Below, in pieces: positions 18,502 through 26,793 of a stretch of 41,279 bases of DNA. The notes below the pieces were generated by a model. That model saw only the letters and a program-made list of their open reading frames with translations, did no database searches and was not told where the DNA came from. The DNA lies in contig VGEH01000023.1 of the NCBI GenBank assembly GCA_016869375.1, positions 1 through 41,279 of the forward strand. The letters run 5' to 3'. The translations under genes were made by a program, and so were the position numbers. This DNA comes from Alphaproteobacteria bacterium. Its GTDB lineage: Bacteria; Pseudomonadota; Alphaproteobacteria; SHVZ01. How positions within the stretch are numbered: the first letter of the stretch is position 1; the number at the start of each line of letters is the position of its first letter.

Positions 18502-20042
18502 CAGGCGGTCTCCGGGCGGTCGAGCAGGCCGCCGACGAGGTCGAGGAAGGGATGCCGGTGCAGGAACGCATGCGCCGCGGCGATGTCCGGCGCCATGATG
18601 CGATCGTGGTCGAGCGGCGCCACGTGATCGCGGAGCGCGGTATGCACCGTCGCCAGTTTCGGCGAGGTCTTCAACGGCGCCAACAAGTCGACACCCTGCG
18701 CTGCCGCCATCAGCTCGATCGCGACGATATTGCCGACATTGTCGGCCATGTCGAGGAGCCGGCGCGCGGCATGCGTCGCCATCGACACATGGTCTTCCTG
18801 GTTGGCCGAGGTTGGGATCGTGTCGACGCTGGCCGGATGCGCCAGCATCTTGTTCTCGGATGCGAGCGCTGCCGCCGTCACCTGCGCCATCATGAAGCCT
18901 GAGTCGATGCCAGGCGTCTTCACCAGGAAAGCCGGCAGGAAGCTCATCACCGGATCGACGAGCAGCGCCGTCCGCCTCTCCGACATGTTGCCGATCTCGG
19001 CGAGCGCAATCGCGATGCCGTCGGCGGCGAAGGCAACCGGCTCGGCGTGGAAATTGCCGCCGGAGAGGATCTCGCCCTCCTCCGGGAAGACCAGCGGGTT
19101 GTCGGAGACGGCATTCGCCTCGTCGACGAGGCGCGCCGCCGCCGAGCGGAGCTGGTCGAGACAGGCGCCCATCACCTGCGGCTGGCAGCGCAGGCAATAA
19201 GGGTCCTGCACGCGGTCGCAATCGGCATGGCTGGCGCGGATGGCGCTGCCGGCTAGGAGATCGCGCAGGATCGCAGCGGCGATCCTCTGCCCCGGCTGGC
19301 CGCGCACGCGATGGATGCGCGGATCGAAAGGCGTATCGGTGCCGCGCGCCGCATCGACCGACATGGCGCCGGCGGTGAGCGCCGCCGCCAGCAGGCGCTC
19401 GGTCGCAAACAGCCCGGTCAGCGCCAGCGCCGTCGAGACCTGGGTGCCGTTGATCAGGGCGAGGCCCTCCTTAGGGCCGAGGCTGAGCGGCTTGAGGCCG
19501 GCCGCGTCGAGCGCCGCCCGCGACGGCACGGTCGCGCCGGCGTAGCGGACCTCGCCCTCACCGATCAGCGCCAGCGACAGATGCGCCAAGGGCGCCAGAT
19601 CGCCCGAGGCACCGACCGAGCCCTTGCCCGGCACCACCGGCAGGAGGTCGCGGTCGGCGAAGGCGAGAAGCTGCGCGATGGTTTCCGGCCGCACGCCGGA
19701 ATAGCCCCGCCCCAGGCTCGCCGCCTTCAGCGCCAGGATCAGGCGCACGACCTCCCCCGGCAGCGGCGCCCCGACGCCGACCGCATGCGAGCGCAGCAGG
19801 TTGAGCTGGAGCTGCTCGAGCTGGTTCTCGGCAATGCGCGTCTGGGCGAGCTTGCCGAAGCCGGTGGTGACGCCGTAGACCGCGCCGCCGCCATGCGCCA
19901 TCCGCTCGACGAGCGCATGCGCGGCCCGGACCGGCCCGTCCGCCGAGGGATCGAGCGCGAAACGCGCCGGACCGGCGCCGATCCGGCGGAGCTGGCGCAG
20001 CGTCAGCTTGCCGGGAACCAGGACGATCTCCTCAGTCGCCAT
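18501..20042 (-). CDS. hutH: Histidine ammonia-lyase HutH
   Basis: A 513-residue histidine ammonia-lyase, which removes ammonia from L-histidine to give urocanate. The Ala-Ser-Gly triad that self-cyclises to the MIO cofactor is in [25 protein letters not shown] near residue 55 and [10 protein letters not shown] in the C-terminal part are typical active-site loops. The ATG at 20042 has GGAG 8 nt upstream; the frame is open to 20162 but the extension is not protein-like. It is the first gene of the hutH-hutU operon, 136 bp downstream of the PLP lyase gene. That gap holds no gene I can support. Confidence 0.97.
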   Translation of the reverse strand: MATEEIVLVPGKLTLRQLRRIGAGPARFALDPSADGPVRAAHALVERMAHGGGAVYGVTTGFGKLAQTRIAENQLEQLQLNLLRSHAVGVGAPLPGEVVRLILALKAASLGRGYSGVRPETIAQLLAFADRDLLPVVPGKGSVGASGDLAPLAHLSLALIGEGEVRYAGATVPSRAALDAAGLKPLSLGPKEGLALINGTQVSTALALTGLFATERLLAAALTAGAMSVDAARGTDTPFDPRIHRVRGQPGQRIAAAILRDLLAGSAIRASHADCDRVQDPYCLRCQPQVMGACLDQLRSAAARLVDEANAVSDNPLVFPEEGEILSGGNFHAEPVAFAADGIAIALAEIGNMSERRTALLVDPVMSFLPAFLVKTPGIDSGFMMAQVTAAALASENKMLAHPASVDTIPTSANQEDHVSMATHAARRLLDMADNVGNIVAIELMAAAQGVDLLAPLKTSPKLATVHTALRDHVAPLDHDRIMAPDIAAAHAFLHRHPFLDLVGGLLDRPETA

Positions 20043-20178
20043 CGACCGCTCCGCTCCTGTCGTGATCCCATGAAAGGAGAATGCAGCACGCTCCCGAAGG
20101 CAAGCGTGGCAGCACGTCACCCGCGTCGCGGCGCGATGCCGCCGAAGCCGGCAGGCCGCCACGGCTTGTCGAAGTTCC

Positions 20179-21303
20179 TTACGGCTTCCAGCGAGCCAGA
20201 CGCTCCAGCCCGCTCTCGATATCCGCCTTCAACAGGCCGATATCCTCCAGACCGATGTGGAACCGGACGATATACTGGCCGGACGGCCAGACGTCGACAT
20301 TGCGGCTGGATGCGGGTTCCGAGATCGCGACGAGGCTATGGGAGCTGCCCCAGCTCGCACCGATCCTGAAGTGGCGGAAGCCGTCGATCATGGTTCGCAG
20401 GGGCTCGATGGTCGCCTTCCACAAAACGACCGACACGAGACCGTTTCCCGAGTTGAAGAACCGCCGATAGCGCTCGTGGTACCGGTCGGCCGGCATGACC
20501 GGATTCAGGACACGTTCGACCTCCGGATGACCGGCAAGCCATGCGCAGATCTCGCGAGCGCGATCGTCATGCTCGCGAACGCGCGCGCGCATGCTGGGAA
20601 GGCCGCGCAGGACCAAGTACGCCTCGTCGGAGGAAGCGCCGATTCCGAGGTTCGAGGAGAAGGACTTGAGCTCGCGGAACAGGCCCTCGTCCTTGACCGA
20701 GATGGAGCCCATGCAGAGGTCGCCCGCACCCGAGGCGTATTTGGACAAGGCGGTGCAGCAGATGTCCACGCCGTGCGAGAACATGTTCGAGGCGCCGAAG
20801 CCCCAGGTGTTGTCGATCATGACGAGCGCCCCGACCGCATGCGCCTCCCTGGCAATTGCCTCGATGTCCTGGATCTCCATCGTGTAGTAGCCAGGCGACT
20901 CGAGCAGAACCAAGCGCGTCGATGGTCTGATCTTGTCGGCGATCGACGACGCTCCCGACGCGAAGTACTCCGTCGTCATGCCGAGCCTCGCCAGGAACGT
21001 CTTGGCGAAGGATCGGCTGGGACCGTAGGCGCAGTCGGCGACAAGGACGTTGCCACCCGATCGGGCGAAGGCGGCCAGCGGCAAGGTGATCGCGGCGAGC
21101 CCTGACGGCACGACCACGGTGCGGGTTCCCCCATCGATCGCCGCGACCTGGTGCTCCAGGTCCCGAGTCGTGGGCGTTCCGTAGAGGCCGTACATGTAGC
21201 CGTCGAAGAGGCGGTCGCCCCTCTTCAGGAACTCCTCGGTATTGGCGAACAGCAGCGTCGACGCCCGATGAACGCCGGTGTTGAGCGGCCGGAATTCGTT
21301 CAA
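20179..21303 (-). CDS. Cystathionine beta-lyase-like PLP enzyme (Cys/Met metabolism family)
   Basis: A 374-residue fold-type I PLP enzyme resembling MetC-type C-S lyases. Lys188 in ALSKYASGAGD is the PLP lysine. YGLYGTPTTRDLE (38-50), VPSGLAAI and MIDNTWGFG are the expected cofactor segments. The start is best placed at TTG (21303): AGAGGGG lies about 8 nt upstream, in the 31-bp gap after the dipeptidase gene. A longer frame from 21405 would overlap the dipeptidase and is low-complexity. Members cleave cystathionine or cysteine S-conjugates to thiol, pyruvate and ammonia. It is the last gene of the cluster headed by the PhyH gene. Substrate is inferred from context. Confidence 0.85.
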   Translation of the reverse strand: MNEFRPLNTGVHRASTLLFANTEEFLKRGDRLFDGYMYGLYGTPTTRDLEHQVAAIDGGTRTVVVPSGLAAITLPLAAFARSGGNVLVADCAYGPSRSFAKTFLARLGMTTEYFASGASSIADKIRPSTRLVLLESPGYYTMEIQDIEAIAREAHAVGALVMIDNTWGFGASNMFSHGVDICCTALSKYASGAGDLCMGSISVKDEGLFRELKSFSSNLGIGASSDEAYLVLRGLPSMRARVREHDDRAREICAWLAGHPEVERVLNPVMPADRYHERYRRFFNSGNGLVSVVLWKATIEPLRTMIDGFRHFRIGASWGSSHSLVAISEPASSRNVDVWPSGQYIVRFHIGLEDIGLLKADIESGLERLARWKP

Positions 21304-21334
21304 TGCTCGATCCCCTCTCTCGCAGGCTCGCGCG

Positions 21335-22363
21335 TCAGCGCCAGACGCGCTCGACGACGCGCAGATAGTTGGCGCCGAAGACATCCCTGATGTCCTCGTC
21401 GCCATAGCCGAGCTTCAGGAGCAACTCAGTGATCTCGGGCAGCTGGCCCGGGTTCACGAACTTCGACGATTGCTGATAATGCTCCATCGGCCAGAACTTC
21501 GACGGGGTACCGACGTCGTCGAACACCTCCCAGGTATGGTCCAGGCCGATGCCGACATTCTTGATGCCGACGCGCTCGACCGTCATGTCGATCGCGCGCG
21601 CATAGTGCTTCGACGAGGCCGAGAGGTCTCCGATCATGCGGCCCACCCCGGAAACACCGATAAGTCCGCCGGTCGAGATGCAGGCGCGCATCTGCTCCTC
21701 GGTGATGTTGCGCGGATGGTCGGCGACATCCTTCGGATTGGAGTGCGAGTAGACGACGGGCTTCTGCGACCGCTCGCAAACTTCCAGGCTCGTGCGGTAG
21801 CCCACATGCGAAAGGTCGATCAGGACCCCCAGGCGGTTCGCTTCCTTGACGATCTCCCGGCCGAAATCAGTCAGGCCCTGATCGTCGTCGTGGCAGCCAC
21901 CGCCAGCCTCGTTGTTGATGTTGTAGACGAAGTGCATCTGGCGGACGCCGAGGCGATGGTAGAGCGCAACCATCTCGATTTGGCCGCCAAGGGTAACCGC
22001 CCCTTCCAGGTCGAAGGTGATCCCCATCTTCCCTTCCTTCTTGGCCCGGAGCACATCGGCTGCCTTGTCGACCAGGATGAACCGGTCCGGACGGAGTTCG
22101 AGCCAATGCCGGAACGCCGCCAGGGTCCGGATCGTCTCCATCCACGGGTAGCCGTCGAAACCCACATTGATCGACAGATAGTCGACGTTGGCCTTCTCCC
22201 ATCGCGACAGCTCGTTCAGATCGGTCTTCGGGCTGGGCGAGAAGCCAGAGTGAGCGTCCCACACGAGCGCATCGCGCAGCAGGCTCCTCGCCCGTTCCGG
22301 AAGGGCGGCCGTGTGAAGGGCATTGGACGTCACGTCGGGACGCGAGGACACGGAGCTGGTCAT
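21335..22363 (-). CDS. M19 (renal dipeptidase-like) metallopeptidase
   Basis: A 342-residue peptidase of family M19, whose members cleave dipeptides, including Cys-Gly conjugates and D-residue dipeptides. Metal ligands visible are His38 (WDAHSG), Glu120 (FDLEGA), His186 (DLSHVG) and His207 (YSHSNP). The usual HxD pair near the N-terminus is H-S-G here, so the second ligand Asp is replaced by Gly40. GANYLRV near the C-terminus is typical of the family. No signal peptide is seen, so it likely acts in the cytoplasm on imported material. It lies 82 bp after the binding-protein gene and 31 bp before the C-S lyase gene. Confidence 0.88.
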   Translation of the reverse strand: MTSSVSSRPDVTSNALHTAALPERARSLLRDALVWDAHSGFSPSPKTDLNELSRWEKANVDYLSINVGFDGYPWMETIRTLAAFRHWLELRPDRFILVDKAADVLRAKKEGKMGITFDLEGAVTLGGQIEMVALYHRLGVRQMHFVYNINNEAGGGCHDDDQGLTDFGREIVKEANRLGVLIDLSHVGYRTSLEVCERSQKPVVYSHSNPKDVADHPRNITEEQMRACISTGGLIGVSGVGRMIGDLSASSKHYARAIDMTVERVGIKNVGIGLDHTWEVFDDVGTPSKFWPMEHYQQSSKFVNPGQLPEITELLLKLGYGDEDIRDVFGANYLRVVERVWR

Positions 22364-22445
22364 CGTCTTCTGCCTCGTCTCATTTCAGGATGGGCAGGCC
22401 GTCCCGGCGAGCGATCGTCCCGGGACGGCCTGCGAAACGCCTCAA

Positions 22446-24050
22446 CTACGATTTGTCGACGTTCCAATAGACGACGGTGTTCGCCTTGATGAGGCCGGTC
22501 ACGTTCTTGCGATGAACCATGGCCTGATAGAACTGTCCGATCGGGATGAACGGCACGACGTTCTCCCAGAGGTACTTGTGCAGGTTGTCGGCAAGCTGCT
22601 TGCGCTTCGCCGCATCGGGCTCGCGCATGAATGTCTGGCGCATCTTCTCGGCCTCGGCATCGCAGGGCCAGCCGAACCATGATGCGTCGCAGAGCGTGAA
22701 GGTGCCGATATTGACGAAGGGAAGCGACATCGTCGAACCGCCGGAGCTGGTGTGGAAGATGTTCCACCCGCCCTGCTCTGGCGGATCCTTCTTGGCGCGA
22801 CGTGCGACGACGTTGCCCCACTCCGTCAGCACGAGGTCGACATTGACGCCGATCTTCTTCAGGTTCTCGGCCGTCACTAGGCTCTGCGCCCTGATGTAGC
22901 CGATATCGGTGGCGCCGATGATCGTGACCTTCTCGCCCTTGTAGCCGGACTCGATCATCAGCTGCTTTGCGCGCTCGAGATTGCGCTGCTTGATCGGCTC
23001 GGACCCGATCTCGGTCCCGAAGGTCGTGCCGCAGGTCCAGAGCGACCAGCACGGCGTCGTATCCTTCCAGAAGCGCGGGTCGCCGTAGGCGGCCTGTCCG
23101 TACTCGGTCTGGTCGACCGCCAGCGCCAGCGCGTGGCGCGCCTTCACGTTGTTGAAGGGCGGATGCAGGTGGTTCATCCGGATGTATCCGGTATTGCCGA
23201 CCGAGGCGATGATCGAGACCTGGATATTCGGGTCTTTGTCGACCGTGGTCACAAGGTCCAACGACGGCGAGTCTAAGAAATCGACCTCACCGCGAACCAG
23301 CGCCGCATATGCCTGCGCATAGTCGGGCATCACCACGTACTCGACCCGGTCCATCTTGACGAGCTTGGCGCCCGAGAATCCCGACGGCGGCTTCGAGCGC
23401 GGAACATAGTCCGTGTTCTTCGTGTAGACGGCACGCGCGCCGGGATTCCACTGGTCCTTCGGGAACTTGAACGGACCGGAGCCGATCGCTTCCGTCACCG
23501 GGGTCGCCGGATCGATCGACGCCTCCTTCGCGCGCATGATGCCCGCGGCGTTGTTCATGCCGGAGAGCGTGAAGGTGGTGAAGCCGAAAGGCTCCTTGAG
23601 CGTCAGGGTCATTGTCTTGTCGTCGACGGCCTCGATAGAAGCGACGAATGGCTCAAGCGTGCGGCCCAGGCTCTCCCGCGCGATCAGACGCTTGGTCGAT
23701 GCGACCGCGTCCTTCGCCGTCACCGGCGAGCCGTCATGGAACTTCAGGCCGGGGCGCGGCGTGAAGGTGTATTTGAGGTTATCCGGCGTGACCGACCAGC
23801 TGCCGACCGCGTCCGGCTTCGCCTCCATTTTCGCGTCCCACGAGAACAGCGTGTCGTAGACCATCGCCATGTGCATGGTCGTGATAGCGGTCGTGGTCTG
23901 GTAGCCGTCGAGCACGCGGAGGTCCGAGTGCGGTACGACCCTCAGGACCTTTTGAGCGTCGGCAGGAAACGCGAAACCGGCGGCCACGGCGACAACGAAT
24001 CCGGCAGCCAAAGTCTTTGCGGTACGCGAGGCACTTCGTAAGCGTGTCAT
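22446..24050 (-). CDS. Peptide-type ABC transporter substrate-binding protein (SBP family 5)
   Basis: A 534-residue periplasmic binding protein of the Dpp/Opp/nickel family. A Sec signal peptide spans about residues 1-32, with a basic start, a hydrophobic core and a probable cut after ADA. The signature segment YTFTPRPGLKFHDGSPVTAKD lies near residue 95, followed by GSGPFKF. Cysteine pairs near residues 330 and 450 may form disulfides. It is clearly paralogous to the protein at 28347-29927 (shared DLRVLD, MVYDTLF, RPGLKFHDGSPVT). GGAGAG sits 7 nt before the ATG. No permease or ATPase lies beside it. The ligand is unknown; the enzymes around it suggest a peptide-like compound. Confidence 0.93.
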   Translation of the reverse strand: MTRLRSASRTAKTLAAGFVVAVAAGFAFPADAQKVLRVVPHSDLRVLDGYQTTTAITTMHMAMVYDTLFSWDAKMEAKPDAVGSWSVTPDNLKYTFTPRPGLKFHDGSPVTAKDAVASTKRLIARESLGRTLEPFVASIEAVDDKTMTLTLKEPFGFTTFTLSGMNNAAGIMRAKEASIDPATPVTEAIGSGPFKFPKDQWNPGARAVYTKNTDYVPRSKPPSGFSGAKLVKMDRVEYVVMPDYAQAYAALVRGEVDFLDSPSLDLVTTVDKDPNIQVSIIASVGNTGYIRMNHLHPPFNNVKARHALALAVDQTEYGQAAYGDPRFWKDTTPCWSLWTCGTTFGTEIGSEPIKQRNLERAKQLMIESGYKGEKVTIIGATDIGYIRAQSLVTAENLKKIGVNVDLVLTEWGNVVARRAKKDPPEQGGWNIFHTSSGGSTMSLPFVNIGTFTLCDASWFGWPCDAEAEKMRQTFMREPDAAKRKQLADNLHKYLWENVVPFIPIGQFYQAMVHRKNVTGLIKANTVVYWNVDKS

Positions 24051-24106
24051 CTTGGCTCTCCTTCGATCGCAGGACTGGGTTCAGGTGACGGAACGGGAGG
24101 ACCTCT

Positions 24107-24817
24107 TCAAAGCAATTCGGCGAAGGCGCGGACACTCATCGAGGTCGCGCCCCTGGCCTTGATCGGCACGGCGAAGAAGCGGAACGGCTTGTTCAGCAGC
24201 AGCCCGAGGCCGACCAGATTCTCGGAGATGACGATGTCGCGCTCGAGCAGGCGCGAATGGGTAGGCGCCATCGTCGTGCCAGGTGCATCCGCGCTTCCGG
24301 TATCGACGCCCATCAGCTTCGCGCCATCCGCGATCAGGCGATCGACGACATCCGAACCGATGGCCGGGTGCTCATCGTAGCGCGCGGTTGCCCAGTGCTT
24401 GTCCCAGCCGAAGTGAAAAAGGACTGCGCGGCCTGTGAGGCTGGATTCGGGCAGGAGGCTTATGGTCGCGGTCTCGCGCGCGCCGACGCCGCGACAATCG
24501 ACGACGATGCCGGGGAGGATGACGTCCTCCAGCGAGAGACCGGCGATGTCGCGCTTTTCCGCGTAGCGGCAGTACGGAGCGTCGATATAGGTGGCGACCG
24601 CCGTAGGAAAGGAGACGTCAGTCGACTCGAAGCCGGCGGCAGACTCGGATCGAGCACGCGCGATGCGGAGCCGGACGGTCTCCTCTTTCCATCCGCCATC
24701 GGCAGCGCGGCGACGAACGCCCGGCATCCCGTCATAGAAGGTCTGGGAGAGGTCGACAAAGCGCGAAGCCGCGGCCGCTTCTGCCCTGGTGCCCGTATCG
24801 AGGCGATTTGCCATCAT
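24107..24817 (-). CDS. Cyclase-family (kynurenine formamidase-like) protein with altered metal site
   Basis: A 236-residue protein of the cyclase family that includes bacterial kynurenine formamidase. It starts with the family's VDLSQTFYDGMPG, and His187 plus Glu199 (THSRLL...SENL) match the conserved C-terminal pair. The metal motif HxGTHxDxPxH reads AVATYIDAPYC (73-83): all three histidines are gone and only the Asp and Pro remain. It may be a non-metal or differently metallated hydrolase, or a non-catalytic relative. Either of two adjacent ATGs (24817, 24814) can serve; AAGGG precedes them. It is 14 bp after the esterase gene and 56 bp before the binding-protein gene. Confidence 0.8.
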   Translation of the reverse strand: MMANRLDTGTRAEAAAASRFVDLSQTFYDGMPGVRRRAADGGWKEETVRLRIARARSESAAGFESTDVSFPTAVATYIDAPYCRYAEKRDIAGLSLEDVILPGIVVDCRGVGARETATISLLPESSLTGRAVLFHFGWDKHWATARYDEHPAIGSDVVDRLIADGAKLMGVDTGSADAPGTTMAPTHSRLLERDIVISENLVGLGLLLNKPFRFFAVPIKARGATSMSVRAFAELL

Positions 24818-24831
24818 CCCTTCGCTTTCGC

Positions 24832-25845
24832 TCACGAACGATAGAGACCTTGCTTCGCCAACCACGATTGGATGACGTCGGCCACGTCCAGGTTGTTCGT
24901 ATCCATCATCATCATGTGCGAGTTGCCGCGAATTCCGATCTTCGGCAACTCGATCGTCTCGACGGAGACGCCGCCAGCGATCATTCGGTCGCGAAAGGCA
25001 TGCGCCCCGTCGCGGATCGCAGGCCATTCCGGATCCGTCTCGAGGAAGTCGCCCCAGAGGTACAGCATGCGCGTATCGCGGAGCACGTCGATCCGCCCGT
25101 CGTCTCCCTCGATCGGTATCGGCTCCACGGCGACGATTCCGCGCACGTGGCCCGGCCGACGCTGCGCTACTCGGAAGACGTAACGAGTGGCTTGCGAGTG
25201 CGCGACGATCACGCATGGGCCGACGCGATCGACGAGCGCGACATAAGCGTCGAGAATAGCCTCGTCGTTGCAGCGCCACCGCGGCACGAGCTGCTTCGCA
25301 AGGCCTTCATAGGCTTCCGCCGGGAAGCGGCTCCCGGGCAGAAGGTTCGCCCGCAGGACTTCCAGGTCGGGGCTGTAGGCGCCCGGCCCTTTTCCAATCC
25401 GGAAATCAGTGTCGAAGTACCGGTCGTGCCGCGTGAATACCGGGTCGCCGGGCCAGATATCGGGGAAGAGCGCCCAGCCGGAGCGTCCGCGCTCGACGGC
25501 ATCCGACACGTAGACGCTCCAACCGAGGCGGACAAAGTGGGTTGCCCACCCTTCGCGGCCGTCCGGCGTCGTCTCGTAGGTCACACCGGTCAGCGGCGCT
25601 CCATGCCAAAGCAGGAGAGCTGCCTCGCCGCGTACGCGATGCGGGATGAAGTACTGCGCGTAGAGCTGATCGACCTGATAGGTCCCGTTCGGATCAATGG
25701 TCACCGGGGCATCGCCCGGGCGCAGCGTCGCCAACCGAGGAGCCTTGCCGGAAATGATCGCCTTACGCCCGCCGACATGGAAGGAACCCATATCGGAAAG
25801 CGCCAGCCAGGGTTCCGATCCATCGGCGCCATGCTCGCTCGGCAT
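24832..25845 (-). CDS. Alpha/beta hydrolase, esterase-713-like
   Basis: A 337-residue alpha/beta hydrolase. The nucleophile is Ser217 in VAHSQAT, the acid is probably Glu241 in VEPIP, and the base His310 lies in GNSHMMMMDTNNLDVAD. That last segment, together with HGAPLTGVTYETTPDGREGW near residue 81, closely recalls the Alcaligenes esterase 713 group, whose natural substrate is not known. No signal peptide is visible here, whereas the Alcaligenes enzyme is exported. The ATG follows the PhyH stop directly (TGA then ATG), so the two are translated together. A role in opening an ester or lactone of the cluster's substrate is inferred. Confidence 0.85.
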   Translation of the reverse strand: MPSEHGADGSEPWLALSDMGSFHVGGRKAIISGKAPRLATLRPGDAPVTIDPNGTYQVDQLYAQYFIPHRVRGEAALLLWHGAPLTGVTYETTPDGREGWATHFVRLGWSVYVSDAVERGRSGWALFPDIWPGDPVFTRHDRYFDTDFRIGKGPGAYSPDLEVLRANLLPGSRFPAEAYEGLAKQLVPRWRCNDEAILDAYVALVDRVGPCVIVAHSQATRYVFRVAQRRPGHVRGIVAVEPIPIEGDDGRIDVLRDTRMLYLWGDFLETDPEWPAIRDGAHAFRDRMIAGGVSVETIELPKIGIRGNSHMMMMDTNNLDVADVIQSWLAKQGLYRS

Positions 25846-26706
25846 TCAGATGCGCTCCGGGCGTCGCCAGAGAATCGGGAAGCTGGGATGATCGAACGGA
25901 GCGCCGGCGGGAAGCTCGTCCGCCAGCCCCGGGAAGTCGGGCGACGTCTTCCACCTGCGAGGCGCGTGCCGGATGTCGTCTCCAAGGAAGCGCACGGACA
26001 ACACGCGGCGTCGGCCGCTGCCAACGCCGCCCGCAGCATGCAGCGTCAGCATGTGGAAGAAGACAGCATCGCCAGGCTCGAGCTCCCAGCCGATGATGTC
26101 GAAGACGCCGCGATCAGCTTCGATGTCCGGCAGATCCGCCAGGCTTCCTTCCGGGAACCACTTCGCCTCGCTCGTCATGAAGGTGCGAGGCATGAGCCAC
26201 GGGCCGTTGTGGGTGCCGGCGACGAACTCGAGCGTCGAGGCCCGGCCTACCGGATCCATCGGCGCCCACATGCTGCAATTCTGACGGCCGTCGAGGTTGT
26301 AGTAGGGCTGATCCTGATGCCACGGCGTCTTCTGCCGCGTGTTCGGCTCCTTGACCAGCAGGTGATCGTGGTAGAGCCGGACGGTGCTCGATCCCATCAG
26401 GGCTCCGGCGGTTTCCGCGGCATGCGACCGGAAAATCAGCTCGCGATACTCATCGATGCGCTGCCAATTGCAGAAATCCTCGATGAAATAGCCGGGGTCG
26501 TCCGGCTGGCTCGCGACGATGGCCCGGTGGCTCGGGGCCGCCATGTTCTTGGCGATACCTGCGCGGCATCGCTCGATTTCATCCGGACTGAACAGGCCGC
26601 GAACGCAGACCGCGCCGTCTCGCCGGAAGTCGTCGATCTTCCTTTGCGAGACGACGGACGTCAGCGTCGGATTCGTGCTCCGTTGGTCTGCCTTCGAGTC
26701 CAGCAT
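25846..26706 (-). CDS. Phytanoyl-CoA dioxygenase (PhyH) family oxygenase
   Basis: A 286-residue Fe(II)/2-oxoglutarate-dependent oxygenase. The metal triad is His130 and Asp132 (WHQDQPYY) with distal His223 (TLHAAGG); the Arg-rich segment RRRVLSVRF just after should bind 2-oxoglutarate. Such enzymes hydroxylate or dealkylate small molecules. The ATG at 26706 is chosen; the only upstream start in frame is a TTG at 26745 without a good ribosome site. It is the first gene of a minus-strand run down to the PLP lyase, and it diverges from the LysR gene over 87 bp. Its promoter is therefore likely controlled by that LysR protein. Confidence 0.87.
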   Translation of the reverse strand: MLDSKADQRSTNPTLTSVVSQRKIDDFRRDGAVCVRGLFSPDEIERCRAGIAKNMAAPSHRAIVASQPDDPGYFIEDFCNWQRIDEYRELIFRSHAAETAGALMGSSTVRLYHDHLLVKEPNTRQKTPWHQDQPYYNLDGRQNCSMWAPMDPVGRASTLEFVAGTHNGPWLMPRTFMTSEAKWFPEGSLADLPDIEADRGVFDIIGWELEPGDAVFFHMLTLHAAGGVGSGRRRVLSVRFLGDDIRHAPRRWKTSPDFPGLADELPAGAPFDHPSFPILWRRPERI

Positions 26707-26776
26707 CCTGCCCAATTCGCCAATCGACTTTCGCGAGCCTAGCAACCCCAGGGCGATAGCTGGAAATACCGACTGG

Positions 26777-26790
26777 CAATGCTAGCATTG
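26777..26790. promoter_or_regulatory. Perfect 14-bp palindrome, candidate LysR operator
   Basis: CAATGCTAGCATTG is a perfect 14-bp inverted repeat in the divergent region between the PhyH and LysR genes, just upstream of the LysR start. It overlaps an alternative upstream ATG at 26779. Position and symmetry suit the binding site of the adjacent LysR-type regulator or another dimeric repressor. It does not follow the textbook T-N11-A spacing exactly. Confidence 0.45.
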
Positions 26791-26793
26791 GGA

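Noticed and set aside
16822..20042. Ergothioneine (thiohistidine) degradation in place of histidine degradation
   Set aside because: Considered because of the nearby sulfur enzymes, but both proteins carry the ordinary HutH and HutU motifs and full lengths, so the common function is the safer call.
20043..20178. Possible sigma-54 promoter before hutH
   Set aside because: CCACGCTTGCC resembles part of the site but the -24/-12 spacing is wrong.
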